Below are positions 21,917 to 32,579 of a stretch of DNA of 64,000 nucleotides, piece by piece. A program made the translations under genes and the position numbers. This DNA is from Galdieria sulphuraria (lineage: Eukaryota; Rhodophyta; Bangiophyceae; Galdieriales; Galdieriaceae). How positions within the stretch are numbered: position 1 is the first letter of the stretch; each line of letters starts with the position of its first letter. Location of the stretch: positions 27,911-91,910 of the forward strand of contig NW_005178425.1 in the NCBI RefSeq assembly GCF_000341285.1, given 5' to 3'. The notes below the pieces were generated by a model. It made no database searches, was not told where the DNA came from, and saw nothing but the letters and a program-made list of their open reading frames with translations.

Positions 21917-23137
21917 CTATTCATCTTCTTCCAATTGTCGTATTATTTCTTCAGCATTTGTATTTTCTGACAAAGTTTTGTTGTTCTCTCCATACAACTC
22001 AGTTATAACTTCATTTCTTTCATTTTCTTCTTTCTCCGTAAAAGGACGTCTATGAACCCACAAAATAGGCTGTCCAGGCTGAGAGGTTTCTTGACGACGT
22101 ATCCGTCTATATAAAAAAAGTTTACTAGTAACAGGAAAGTAGCGAACTACTTGATCATCTTGTAGGAAAACGAAACTTCTATTGCCCTCTTCTGGTCTCG
22201 TTACAAAAGTATACTCCCTTAATAACTCATAGTCTTCTATGGTATTATTCTTCTTCATGGTTTCTTCCCAATGTTGTGATTTTCTATTTTCGATAGTATT
22301 TTCTGTGGGTATATAATACGACAGAAAACGTTCTCCGCTTTGGTTAGTAAAAGCAACGGTTAAGGCGTTTTCTATAAACTCTTCCACAATACGTTGAGTA
22401 TCTTGATGACTTTCTATTTCTTCAGAAGGATTCGAGTCAAACTGTAAAACAACAAACTTGTCTGGCCAATTTTCAAAATCTGGAAACACTGGAAGGACTT
22501 GCACAGGTTTTAAATGACGTTTGCGAGGATCGGGATGTACAGGAACTTGCTTTGCAGCCTCAAACTCGTCTTGTATCGTCTCCGATAGTGAACGCTGCTG
22601 CTTTAAAGAAGAACTTCCATCTGAATTGGGATACTGCGATATATTCTTATTTGCCCTTAGTTCAGAAAACTCGTCATATCCAGTTCGTCTCATCCAGGAA
22701 GGAACCGAAAACTTTCGTTTACTTTCCTGAGAGTTTTCTACTTGAGCAAGTATTTCCTCTTCTTCTGCAGTTAAAGGTTCCCCTTCTCCAAGTTGTTGTT
22801 CCTCTTCTGGTGTTACCCAATCAACCCATATACCCAAGGCTGGTCCCGTTTCCAACTTGGGTTTGTAGCTGCTTTCCAAAGAAGAAATACGATACTTTGC
22901 ATATTGAGAAGTTTCTACTTCCAGATTATACATTTTGGGAAGAAATGGTGGTTCGGGAAGGTTATTCATATAACGAGGTTTGCAAAGAAATACACTTGGT
23001 GGCTTCTCCGTTGTTCCACTTGTAGCCGTCCTTCGTGAGGAAACACGTGTGCTATGATGGGCTTTCGTTGTTCCAGCCTCACGAGTGTCTGTATTTCTAT
23101 GAAGTTGGTGTTGATGAGATGAAGCACTACTACTCAT
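21917..23137 (-). CDS. PAF1: RNA polymerase II-associated factor 1 (PAF1)
   Basis: A single exon of 406 residues begins at the ATG at 23137; the frame is open further upstream, but only to TTG. PAF1 hallmarks are the N-terminal line FLCKPRYMNNLPEPPFLPKM, then KLETGPALGIWVDWVTPEEE, and a middle domain with FLSYYIPTEN and YELLREYTFV. The C-terminus is Glu/Asn-rich, as in other members. PAF1 is the core of the Paf1 complex, which travels with Pol II and promotes H2B ubiquitination and H3K4 methylation. The gene is in tandem with VPS51, whose stop lies about 100 bp upstream of this ATG, and converges with HSF. Confidence 0.88.
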   Translation of the reverse strand: MSSSASSHQHQLHRNTDTREAGTTKAHHSTRVSSRRTATSGTTEKPPSVFLCKPRYMNNLPEPPFLPKMYNLEVETSQYAKYRISSLESSYKPKLETGPALGIWVDWVTPEEEQQLGEGEPLTAEEEEILAQVENSQESKRKFSVPSWMRRTGYDEFSELRANKNISQYPNSDGSSSLKQQRSLSETIQDEFEAAKQVPVHPDPRKRHLKPVQVLPVFPDFENWPDKFVVLQFDSNPSEEIESHQDTQRIVEEFIENALTVAFTNQSGERFLSYYIPTENTIENRKSQHWEETMKKNNTIEDYELLREYTFVTRPEEGNRSFVFLQDDQVVRYFPVTSKLFLYRRIRRQETSQPGQPILWVHRRPFTEKEENERNEVITELYGENNKTLSENTNAEEIIRQLEEDE

Positions 23138-23240
23138 GATGGTATGGAATGGCTTGATAAGAAAGTAAGTGGATGATTCATTCAAGTGGCCAATGAGATA
23201 CAGAAATCAAGCAATCCAATATTGGAATCCTATTTATATT

Positions 23241-25383
23241 TTAAGCTACACTTGCTTCGTTTCCTGTCGATAAAACAGCCTGAAATGACACATATAACTT
23301 ATTCAAAAGTTCCTTTCGAAATCTTATCCCCAAGGAAAGAAAAGTATCTATATAAGATGAAACATTTGACTTGAGTTGTTCCAACGCATTAGAAGATAGC
23401 CTTCTCAACCGTAGAAATTCCTGCCAGAATCTTGTCGCACGTTGTACTATACAAACAATCAATACCTGATCTTCAAATAGAGGAGTTTCAAACTCCACAG
23501 GTCTGTTGGAAACAAATAGAGTATCAAAATGTTCCCAAGAAAGTGTACGATTAGGATATGCACTTGACTCCGAAATGCGACGAGGACGATTCCATTTCGA
23601 TCCATCTTCCATCAAAACTTCATGTATTTCTTGAGAGATATCCGTAATTTGTTGCACTACTTTGGCAACATGAACGGATGAAGAATGACCGTTGTCTTCA
23701 TCCAAATAACAGGCAGAACAACTACAAAACTCAACCTGTAACAAGAAACTTCGCCATAACACATATTCTTCTAATAAATTATCCCCACAAGCAATAATCT
23801 CATCACCATCATCAAAAAGAGAAGGATTCAGACAATGAAGAAAATAAGACAAAGACAACATTTGACTGGGATGCTTACATTCATATCTCGAACAATACAG
23901 AACTGCTTGTAGAAAACAATTTTTGGTTATTTGCGACAAAGTTATGAGAGACAATTGTAAACTTTCCCTCCATTGCTCTAAATGACCCAATAAAAAACTA
24001 CTGCGCTCAAATATCTCTTTCAATTCCTTCTCTAAAGATGAACGAGAGATCTGCCAATTTACTATCTTTCTTTCCAAAGCAAGGCTCCTATTCAATAGTC
24101 GAACAAGTGAGTTATAACTTGCAGCTGTTACAAAATGCTTCCACTTGAAAAGAAGTGCTTCAAGTGTTTGATACAATGACTCTTTAACAGGCAGATTGGA
24201 ATCATTCAAAGCGACTCTAATATCTTCCATAATTTTGAAAAACTTCGTAGTCTCCTCTTCTTCTTCTTCTTCCAACAAAATAACATCTTCATTTGTAATA
24301 TCTTGCAAATATTCATCTCTAAAGAGTATTAGTTGATCATTGACTATATCTGATAACTTGGAAATAGTCTCATCTTCTGCACAAGAAGATGCTATTTTGA
24401 ACAGATCAACAGATATTGGCATAAATGAATTTTTCAACCATAACACACAACAAGTAAAATATTTCCAAACTTCAAGTTGTTCTTCACTCCCTAAACAAGA
24501 AGAAAGACTTGATGAAAGCTTCTTTCGTGCATGACGTAACAAAATGTCTCGTATCACACTTTGCGATTCATCAAACATAATCAACGAATCGAGTGTATTT
24601 CTAAAAGACATTCCATCATCCTGTTCCGAGTGCTCTTCTGCTTCAAGTTTCTGCAACAAATCATGGCGAATTTCATAACTGCAGACCTGAAGATCCCGTA
24701 ACAATGCAGTTACGTACGTACTTTTGGAAGAGATGCGAGCAAGAATTGAGGTGACTGAGTGAAAGAGAAGTGCAACTTGGTTCGTGTTACCCTTTTGATG
24801 CATCGTCAACATATTTTCTTTCAGCTCCTCTGCAACCCTTAAAGTCTTCAACAACTTGCTCCAAGACTCCAATATCTGGACCTCCGTTCTACCCTTCGAA
24901 AGACTTTTGTTGACCTGTTGATTTCCATCTTCCACTGAAACAATCTTTTCCAGAGCATCCTAGTAACATGAGAATCTAAAAGGACCTACAATGGACTGTA
25001 CGTACCTCTAAAGTGTGTTCCAAATAGGGTGCCTCTTCTGTCATTTGACTTATTGTACTTGCTGTTTCCTCCAATTTCTGATAACTGTTGTACAACAAAT
25101 GTTCCAATTTCACGTTCAATTCTTCTGTTTCTGCTTTCAGCTCAAAAGTTTTTTTCATCAAATGGCTTAAATTTAAAGTTCTTAAAAGCGTTTCAGCTTC
25201 CGTGTTTTGGGTTTGAAGAGTGGGATGCTGTGTTTCCGCATCTGTTGAGCTTCTTCTTTCATCAATAACTGAAGATTTTTCTAGCCATTCTGAAGGAGTT
25301 TCTTCTATTCCATAATAAGAACTAAGAAGGTTACGTAGAGCTTTTCTTGAAGCCTCCACATCATCGGTGGATGTCATTTCCAT
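23241..25383 (-). CDS. VPS51: Vacuolar protein sorting 51 homolog (GARP/EARP tether subunit)
   Basis: Exons 25383-25006 and 24959-23241, separated by a 46-nt intron, encode 698 residues. The N-terminus has the Vps51 signature ALRNLLSSYYG followed by a coiled coil (ELKAETEELNVKLEHLLYNS). The rest is long helical-rod sequence of the CATCHR/exocyst-like type, with an acidic run of Glu residues near 24260. Vps51 links the GARP and EARP complexes to syntaxin-6-type SNAREs for endosome-to-Golgi retrieval. The ATG faces that of the ELMO gene with 17 bp between them. Confidence 0.8.
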
Positions 25384-25400
25384 TAAAGATCCAAAAAGTG
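25384..25400. promoter_or_regulatory. 17-bp gap between head-to-head start codons of VPS51 and the ELMO gene
   Basis: The ATG of VPS51 (25383, minus) and the first plausible ATG of the ELMO gene (25401, plus) are 17 bp apart. Each gene's promoter and leader must then lie inside or across the other's transcribed region, unless one gene uses an unseen upstream exon. Confidence 0.5.
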
Positions 25401-26404
25401 ATGAGTATTCGTCGCAAAAGAAAAGTTTTTTCAGATAAACGAGAAATTGAAGTTATTTGTCAAAGCTTTGCACCTTTAGCAGCTCATTCGTTTTTTGATT
25501 ATTTGCGGCGCTCAAAGCAACTTGCCTTTGTATGGTTACTTTTGAAAGAGAACCCGTCTCGAAATAAGGAAGAGTTAGTGGAACGTATTCTACAAGTCAA
25601 AGATTTGCATCGCAAAAGTAATCAAACACTGTAGGTTATTTCACTGAATTTGTTAAACTTGTTGCTAAGCTTTGAAAGGCGTGAAAACATTCAGAAAAAT
25701 ATACAAAGAGTAGCCAATTGGTTCATACTCGTCAGTCGTATAAAATATTGGAAAGAAACGAGATTTAGCAAAGATAACGAAGAACATAAGGCAATATTGG
25801 AAGAGGTTAGTGAAATCTTATTTAGGTTGTCTAACTCTTACTTGTTCCATACAAGCTTTGGGACACTTTGACCAAGAATCAGGAACATTTATGGAAAGAT
25901 TGGACAGACATAGGTTTCCAAGGAAAGGACCCAAGTACGGACTTTCGAGGAGCTGGCTTATTATCTCTCTTACAACTGGTTTACTTTGCCAAGAAATACT
26001 TTTCACTTTGTCAAAGAGTATTGTACAACTGCAATACAACAGAGCCAAAGTAAGCCAATCCAGTAATTGGCAGCATTTCTTCTCACTGTTGTAGGTATCC
26101 ATTCGCCTGTACCGGTATTTACTGTACAGAAGCGCTCACAAACTTGTTAGAACAAGGAATATTACTTCCATTAGGAGAACGGCAAAGTGACGAAGATGAT
26201 GACTCTTTGGAAACTTTTCATGAAGAGTATGTCCGGTTGTTTCTACTCTTTCATCACAACTGGCACACAGGTAACCCTCAAAACCTTTTGGAGTTCGGGA
26301 AATATATGAACAAGACGATTCAACAAGCAAAAGATAGATTGCGCCAACAAGGAACTATTCTTACTACCGAAGAACTGCTGAAAACTCAAAATACTCTAGT
26401 TTAG
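25401..26404 (+). CDS. ELMO domain-containing protein
   Basis: Four exons, 25401-25630, 25679-25805, 25856-26049 and 26095-26404, give 286 residues. Introns are 45-50 nt. The ELMO core is unmistakable: [20 protein letters not shown] followed by [10 protein letters not shown], with the downstream line [20 protein letters not shown]. The N-terminal helices ([20 protein letters not shown]) resemble ELMOD proteins. Stand-alone ELMOD proteins act as GTPase-activating proteins for Arf-family GTPases; in them the GAP arginine lies in the WxxxGFQxxxPxTDxRGxG motif, and the corresponding Arg is present here. A role in Arf-dependent traffic fits its head-to-head partner VPS51. Confidence 0.88.
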
Positions 26405-26573
26405 CTTCCACAAACACGACTTGCTCTATGAAGCACTTGGACACTCTGTCTTCACATCATTCAACTCCGAAGACATAAAACTTGCCTTTTTTGAAAACGA
26501 GCAGTTGGCAAGTAAGAATAATACGATGCATACCGCAACTATCGTTACCTAAAGATAACTGATCAGTCGGTTT

Positions 26574-26918
26574 TCAAAGGACATAAAACCCCAAACATAC
26601 AAGACGTGAAAGCGTTCCTAAAAGAAATAGACTTTTCCACCAAAAGTAAAAGAAAAAGATAAAACACAGAACACATAAAACAGCAACTTTCCAACAGCGT
26701 GTCCAATGATGTGCCTCTACAAGACTATCTTCTTCTGCTATAGGCGGTAACCACCAATCCCAACAAAGGAACCGAGGTCTCAAGAGTGATGAGACCTGTG
26801 TAAGTCCTCCAATGGAATCAACTAGACCACTTCTTAACATAGACATGCTCTCTTCTGAACTTTTATCTTCCGCAACGTCACGTTGAAAGTCGGTCTTGAA
26901 TCGTACAAAAGCACACAT
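26574..26918 (-). CDS. Small single-pass membrane protein, unrecognised
   Basis: A frame of 114 codons with an ATG at 26918. The first 70 residues are mixed polar. They are followed by a strong hydrophobic segment (VAVLCVLCFIFFFYFWW) and a second moderately hydrophobic end. The frame converges on the ELMO gene and sits downstream of the ANTH gene on the same strand (its stop is 26993). I recognise no family. It could be a tail-anchored protein or simply the 3' UTR of another transcript, so confidence is limited. Confidence 0.4.
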   Translation of the reverse strand: MCAFVRFKTDFQRDVAEDKSSEESMSMLRSGLVDSIGGLTQVSSLLRPRFLCWDWWLPPIAEEDSLVEAHHWTRCWKVAVLCVLCFIFFFYFWWKSLFLLGTLSRLVCLGFYVL

Positions 26919-26992
26919 TCCTCCGTTTTGAATTTCGCGAATATCTCAAATGAACCATTTTCATCTAGTTTTTATTCAAGTCATAAAGAATC

Positions 26993-28991
26993 TTAGTCAC
27001 TAAATACTTCTGGAGCGTGCTCAGGTTCGAAAGCCTTGTGCAATGCTACAAAAGAATGAAACTGACACTTAATATGGAAAGTGTCTCTAGATTCTGGGCG
27101 TTGACAAGCAGAATTAGGTAACGTCAATACGGGAGAAAGCTCAGGAATATCCACATTCACCAACTCAAGTGAACGACAAACTTGGAAAGTGGAACGAAGG
27201 ATCTTGTGAAGTTCTTCAAAGTTGGTAATCATGTCGTCCTGCTCACTTCTTGAGATTTGCACTAACTCTGTAGGCATCTTTAACAACTTGCTGAATAAAT
27301 AAACACATATTACATGGAGACCCTTGGCTTCTTCAATACAAGGAAGAATACAGACTTCCACTGCTGGACCCAAATGGCGTCGTTCCATAAGATTCTTCAA
27401 AACCCGAATAATACCCTCCAACAGGAATAACAACCTCGATGCTGTAGAATAACTGATAACCTAAAGTCATATCAGAATAATAATACTTTGCATTCAAAAC
27501 AATATCTACTACAACCTTTAAATAACGCTGATTGTTATGTGCACTTTGAACCTGATCTACTTGCTCGATTTCCAACCGGCGAAAAAAACGGTCCAAAGAA
27601 TAGTTAGTCTCAAACTCTGTAAACTCTAAATGAAAACGATATTTGTCCAATATGAACGATGAATAACGACTGCAAATACTTCTTGCTGGATGAACTGCAA
27701 GACTTTCATTTCTAGGCTTTGCCCAGTTCTTCGAAATGGTGTCCAAAAGAGGCAAACTGTCGTGTCTACCTTGCCAAAGAGAATCGATCGGTCCCTCTAA
27801 GGACAAACGATGAATCAAATATAAACACTTCAAAGTCATTGCTGCATCATTCACAACTGGTCGACTAGAAAGAATAAAAAGTATATCCATCACATAAACT
27901 TTTCCCTCATTACAAAGTTCAACCAATTTGGTACATGTCATGCTCGGATTCCCACTAAGTCGACGATCAACAGCACGATCAACAATGGCACTCAACTCAT
28001 TACGAGTCAAACAATTATCTTTCCGAAGATCTTGCCAAATTTTCCATTCTGTTTCCACAAAGGGAATTGACACCGAATGTTTCGGAGGAGAAGATACAGA
28101 AGAGGCAAAAATATCATTACAAGGAAAGAAAACCTTATTCTCAGTAGCACTTGGTAAAGAGCTATTGCTTCTTCCATCATCTTCCGAAGATGCGCGGGAT
28201 CTTGTTTCTGCAGTAGCTTCACTTTGTGGAGAAAACAGTACTGCGTCATGAAAAGAAGCAAACTTGTTTTCTCTTGAGACATTCGAAACTGACTCTTGGT
28301 GAATACTGGTTGACTCCTCCGACGAACTAGTGTATGGACTAGGAACAATATCATCGTTACCAACTTCCGAGTTCGTAGAACGAATAGTTTGACTCTGACC
28401 CAAAAAAGAGGGAAAACTTGTTGTTGTTGCTTGAGTCCAAAATTGGTTTCCTTCCCTAGCAGGTGTTCCTGGAGTAGAACAACTTTTTGAAAGATTGCCT
28501 TCTTCTGGAGATTGCCTGCTGTTCTTTGGCAGCAACAATGTTGAAGGTAAAGGAGGATTGGGCTGCAGAGGAGCTGGAAACCTAGTTTTCATAGGTGTCT
28601 TTGCTCCAATACTTTCTCTTTTGCCGACTTTCCCTGCAGAAGCAAAGGAAGAGAAACCGTCGTCTGTTCGAGTAAATAGTTCCATATCTTTGTCTTCTTT
28701 AGTAAAGTCAGTGTCAATGCTAAGTTTCTTCACCGACTGATTCAAATGCGTCACAAAAGGAGGGCCTTCTTTTTGATAACTAGAATAAGTGTCAACATTT
28801 GCAGCATCCAAGTGAAGGGTTGTTCGCTTCTTTGAGCTACTATTATCACAACCAGGGATGCTGAAGCCTTCCAACTCATCTATTAGTTCACTTTGGTATT
28901 GTGACGAGCGTTGTGGCGCTCTCCAACCCCTTGAGCTGTAGTTTGTACCTGAACAAGAAGCGTTGTTTTCTTGTTGTCTCCCGTAGGACAT
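26993..28991 (-). CDS. ANTH-domain (AP180/CALM-type) protein with a long disordered N-terminus
   Basis: Exons 28991-27516 and 27460-26993 (55-nt intron) encode 647 residues from the ATG at 28991; the frame is open four codons further to a TTG. The first 320 residues are Ser/Pro-rich and probably disordered. The C-terminal half has ANTH helices: VVNDAAMTLKCLYLIHRLSL, ICSRYSSFILDKYRFHLEFT, and, completed across the splice, STASRLLFLLEGIIRVLKN and AKGLHVICVYLFSKLLKMP. ANTH domains bind phosphoinositides at clathrin-coated membranes and usually sit at the N-terminus, so the reversed order is unusual. An ANTH-like fold in another adaptor or kinase-associated protein is an alternative. Confidence 0.72.
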
Positions 28992-29351
28992 GTTCTCGAA
29001 CAACAGTTTACCTTAAACACTGTCCAATATTCAAGAATATACAGACTCGAGTATTTCTTTAACGGCGTAAATAGTTTATGAAAGTACAACAGCCATAATC
29101 TTTGTCCCGCTCTATTCTAAAATCATGAGAAATTCTTTGTCAATGAAAAAGAATGGAAAATGGTATTGTCAATACTAAAGTTCCACAAAATAAATGAAGC
29201 AAGTGATAGTAGATTTGGAATAACAAAAGCTAGTATTCATGGAAAGAATGTTTAGTTATTCTTTACTGACCCAAAAAGGAACTCCAATTGTCTCTCTTCA
29301 AGGTGCTTGAAAAGCATCGTCCATTTGATTTATTTTTTGAAATTTGCGCCA
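28992..29351. other. Divergent promoter region of the ANTH and WRAP73 genes
   Basis: AT-rich and without supported coding sequence; it holds both leaders and promoters. Confidence 0.45.
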
Positions 29352-30855
29352 ATGAATTTCTCCAACACTTTCACCCGTAGAGGACCCACAAAGTTATCAC
29401 CTTGTGGCACAAAAATCGCCAGTATCTATGATAATCAACTAGTTATATATAACAGTGTTGAGTTCAAAAACTTACAGGTACTTTGTTCCATCTCTAAGAA
29501 TTCGTTTCTTTAACCAAACCAATTTCAAGCAATGTAGTTTTCGGGAAACTATTACGTCACTCAAGTGGGCTCCAAACTCTCAACTTCTACTCCTATTACC
29601 AAAGAGTAAAACATACATTCTAGTAAAAGAAGCTCTAACCGAAAGAAAAGCAGTCAAGATACAACTCTCTCCACTGGTTCGTGCTACTCCTTTTCGTATT
29701 ATGCCGGTCCTTACTCTTGTTCCGATAGGGTTGCACAGATGCAGACTTTTGCCCAGACTCTTCACATATTGTGGTAACACTGGACTTTAATTTGTCCATA
29801 ATCTTCTTCTCCATAACAGGACAGTGGATGGGTAAGATAGAAGATATAGAAATGCCAATTCTTAAACGAAACGCGTATTCTTATGATGGTCGATATTATG
29901 CTCTGATTCGAAAGAAGAATGGCAGTTACTTTGTCAGTATTGTATGTATGGAAAATGTGTCGATATTGTTGAGCTTTCCAGTCTCTCTTCTGGATGTCAC
30001 AGGTCTCTCTTGGTGCCCCAACGAATATACTATCATGATTCATTCTTCTTCGCTGTACAACCAACTTCAAGTTGTGTTGCCACAAGGAAAAGTCCTATTC
30101 TACTATCAGCCGTATACAGCAGCACTTGGCATGCGCGAAGCATTATGGTCTCCAACGGGAAATCTGTTAGCCATCGCAAGTTTCGATCAAGTTGTGCGTA
30201 TTGTCAACACAGTTGTATCTAAAATGATAGCTGAATTTGAGCATACGGATATGATATATCCTCAACCGAACCAAAGTATCTTTATAGAAAGGCAAATCTC
30301 AACAACGCCCATCCATAATGACAAAGGAAATATTGGAAAACAAAAAATTCTAATGCAGCCAAACTCTCATAGACTTGATCATCATTTTGTTATGGAGACC
30401 GAACCAGTAAAATTAAAATATCGTCCAGCTGATATGACTAAACCCAATCCAAGGCAAGGAATTTCTCAAATCAAATGGAGCTTCGACGGAAAATATTTAG
30501 CTTCTTGCAATGAAAATACTCCTCATGTCTTATGGATCTGGAATATCCTTGAAATGGAACTTGAAGCCGTTTTCATTTGTAAGGCAAACATAAAGGTGAT
30601 ACATTGGAATCCATGTTGTACACAACTTGCTTTTGTAACAGGTTCCGAATATTTATTTCTATGGAATTCAAAAGGTCAGTCATTCTATTGTCAACAACAA
30701 CCTTGTATTAAGGGATCCTTCTTCATATAGATGCTGTAAGTGTTCCATTACCGTTCTCTGGATTCCAAGCTCAGTCTTGTGCTTGGCCTTTGGAAGAGAA
30801 AGGACCACTTTTACTTACAGATAAGAGTCAATTCTGTATTGTGATGAATGAATGA
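29352..30855 (+). CDS. WRAP73: WD repeat protein WRAP73 (WDR8)
   Basis: Four exons, 29352-29477, 29530-29676, 29729-30674 and 30731-30855, encode 447 residues, the family length. The start MNFSNTFTRRG resembles the conserved N-terminal FS..F motif. WD segments include TSLKWAPNSQLLLLLPKSKT, DFCPDSSHIVVTLDF, and the characteristic ALGMREALWSPTGNLLAIAS. The C-terminal line ISQIKWSFDGKYLASCNENT is followed by a last exon ending in LLLTDKSQFCIV. WRAP73 partners with SSX2IP/Msd1 at centrosomes and yeast spindle pole bodies, where it anchors minus ends of microtubules. Presence in a red alga without centrioles points to an acentriolar spindle-pole role (inference). Confidence 0.85.
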
Positions 30856-30907
30856 AGACATGATTCAGCACTAACGTACAAGAAGTCAAGGTTCCTCTCT
30901 CTCTTGT

Positions 30908-31808
30908 TTACACTTTCGAGTCGCTTCTACAAGTAATATGAAAACCATGATTGAGTGGTCCATGTCCACTTCCTATACGGTAACTGTGTTCCATACAACC
31001 AAAAACATATTCCTTTGCATTTGCAACAGCGTCTCTCAAAGCAAATCCTTTTGCAAGATATGCACAAATAGCCGAAGCAGTAGTACAACCAGTTCCATGA
31101 GTATTCAAAGTGTGCAAACGTGGTCTCGCATAAACTTCAAACCCTTGGGAATCCAACAAAATATCTATACAAGAATCGTCAAGTTCTGAGCTTGCAATGT
31201 TATGACCACCCTTGATCAACACAGCTTTTGCACCGAAGCCTAATAGTTCCTTTGCTGCTTCCCGAACATCTTGCAAAGATTCCACTTCTCTTCCAATCAA
31301 GGCACATACCTCAGGTATGTTGGGGGTGATCAACGTGGCAAGTGGAAACAAATCTTTTTTTAAAGTTTCCAAGGCATCTTCTGTTAACAAATATTGACCA
31401 CCTTTTGCCTAAAAACTAAAAATCTCAAAACTACGACGAACCCAAAACGTAGCTTACCACAAGAACAGGATCGACAACAAGTTGTCCAAAAGAATATTGT
31501 TTCAAAGCTAAAACAAGTTCTTGAATTGTATCCGCACTATATAACATACCAGTTTTTACTGCCGTGATTGGAATATCTGACAATATCGACTCTAACTGCT
31601 GCCTAACAAACCAAGGCTCTATCGGGTATATCCCTTGAACACCCAAAGTATTTTGTGCAGTAACTGCAGTAACTACACTAGTTCCGTAAACGCCTAAAGC
31701 TAACAAAGTCTTCAAGTCCGCTTGAATACCTGCTCCAGCACAAGAGTCAGAACCTGCCACTATTAGTGCACAAGGCGGACTGTAACCCTCTTTTAAACAA
31801 GTTTTCAT
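30908..31808 (-). CDS. thiD: Hydroxymethylpyrimidine/phosphomethylpyrimidine kinase (ThiD)
   Basis: Exons 31808-31458 and 31408-30908, with a 49-nt intron, encode 283 residues, the bacterial ThiD length. Motifs: IVAGSDSCAGAGIQADLKT at the N-terminus, the KTGML line, VVDPVLVAKGG created exactly at the splice, LITPNIPEV, and the C-terminal anion hole HTLNTHGTGCTTASAI with the catalytic GTGC. The enzyme phosphorylates HMP and HMP-P in thiamine synthesis. It is a stand-alone ThiD, not fused to ThiE as in plants. Its ATG overlaps the stop codon of the upstream HtrA gene (ATGA). No leader peptide is obvious. Confidence 0.93.
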
Positions 31809-32543
31809 GAATTCTTCATCACTTCAGGTTGAATCGTTAACGAAATCGTTTCACTTCTCTCGCCTCGAATAATTTTCACTTGAATTGGCTTATCAACTCG
31901 ATAACCTAAAATATCTAAAAACTCTCGTGTTGACTTGACTGGCTTTCCATCAAACTCAACTATGACATCTCCCGCTCGCAAACCACCACGGTCTGCAGGT
32001 GAACCTGGCAAAACCTGAGGTACCAGTACGCCATAATTGACACCATTTGGAAAATGAGGATCCCTTTCTTTCAATTCCTCCAATACCCGAGGACTCAAAG
32101 TCAATAGTTTAATACCCTATCTAGTAAGCAAAAAGTTTTCAACGAAACAAAACTACCTCTTACCAAATAAGGACGTTTCACAAATCCATGCAGTTTTAAC
32201 TGCTCTACTACTTCCTTTACCAAATCAATTGGTAGAGCAAAACTAATGCCATCTGAACGAAGTGCTTTCATCGTGTTGATACCGACAACTTCTCCATCTA
32301 AGTTCACCAAGGGACCTCCAGAATTGCCGACATTGATTGCTGCATCAGTTTGAATGAAGGCAAGTTTCGAAGACCCTGGAAATCCCAACTCATAAGACTC
32401 TCTTTGGACCGCACTAACAATACCCGATGTAACCGAATTCGCCAACATTAAAGGACTTCCTAAAGCAATGACCCACTCTCCGGGACGAAGATTGCGAGAC
32501 TTTCCCAATTTGGCACAAGGCAATGGTTGACCAGCATCTATCT

Positions 32544-32579
<36 letters not shown>

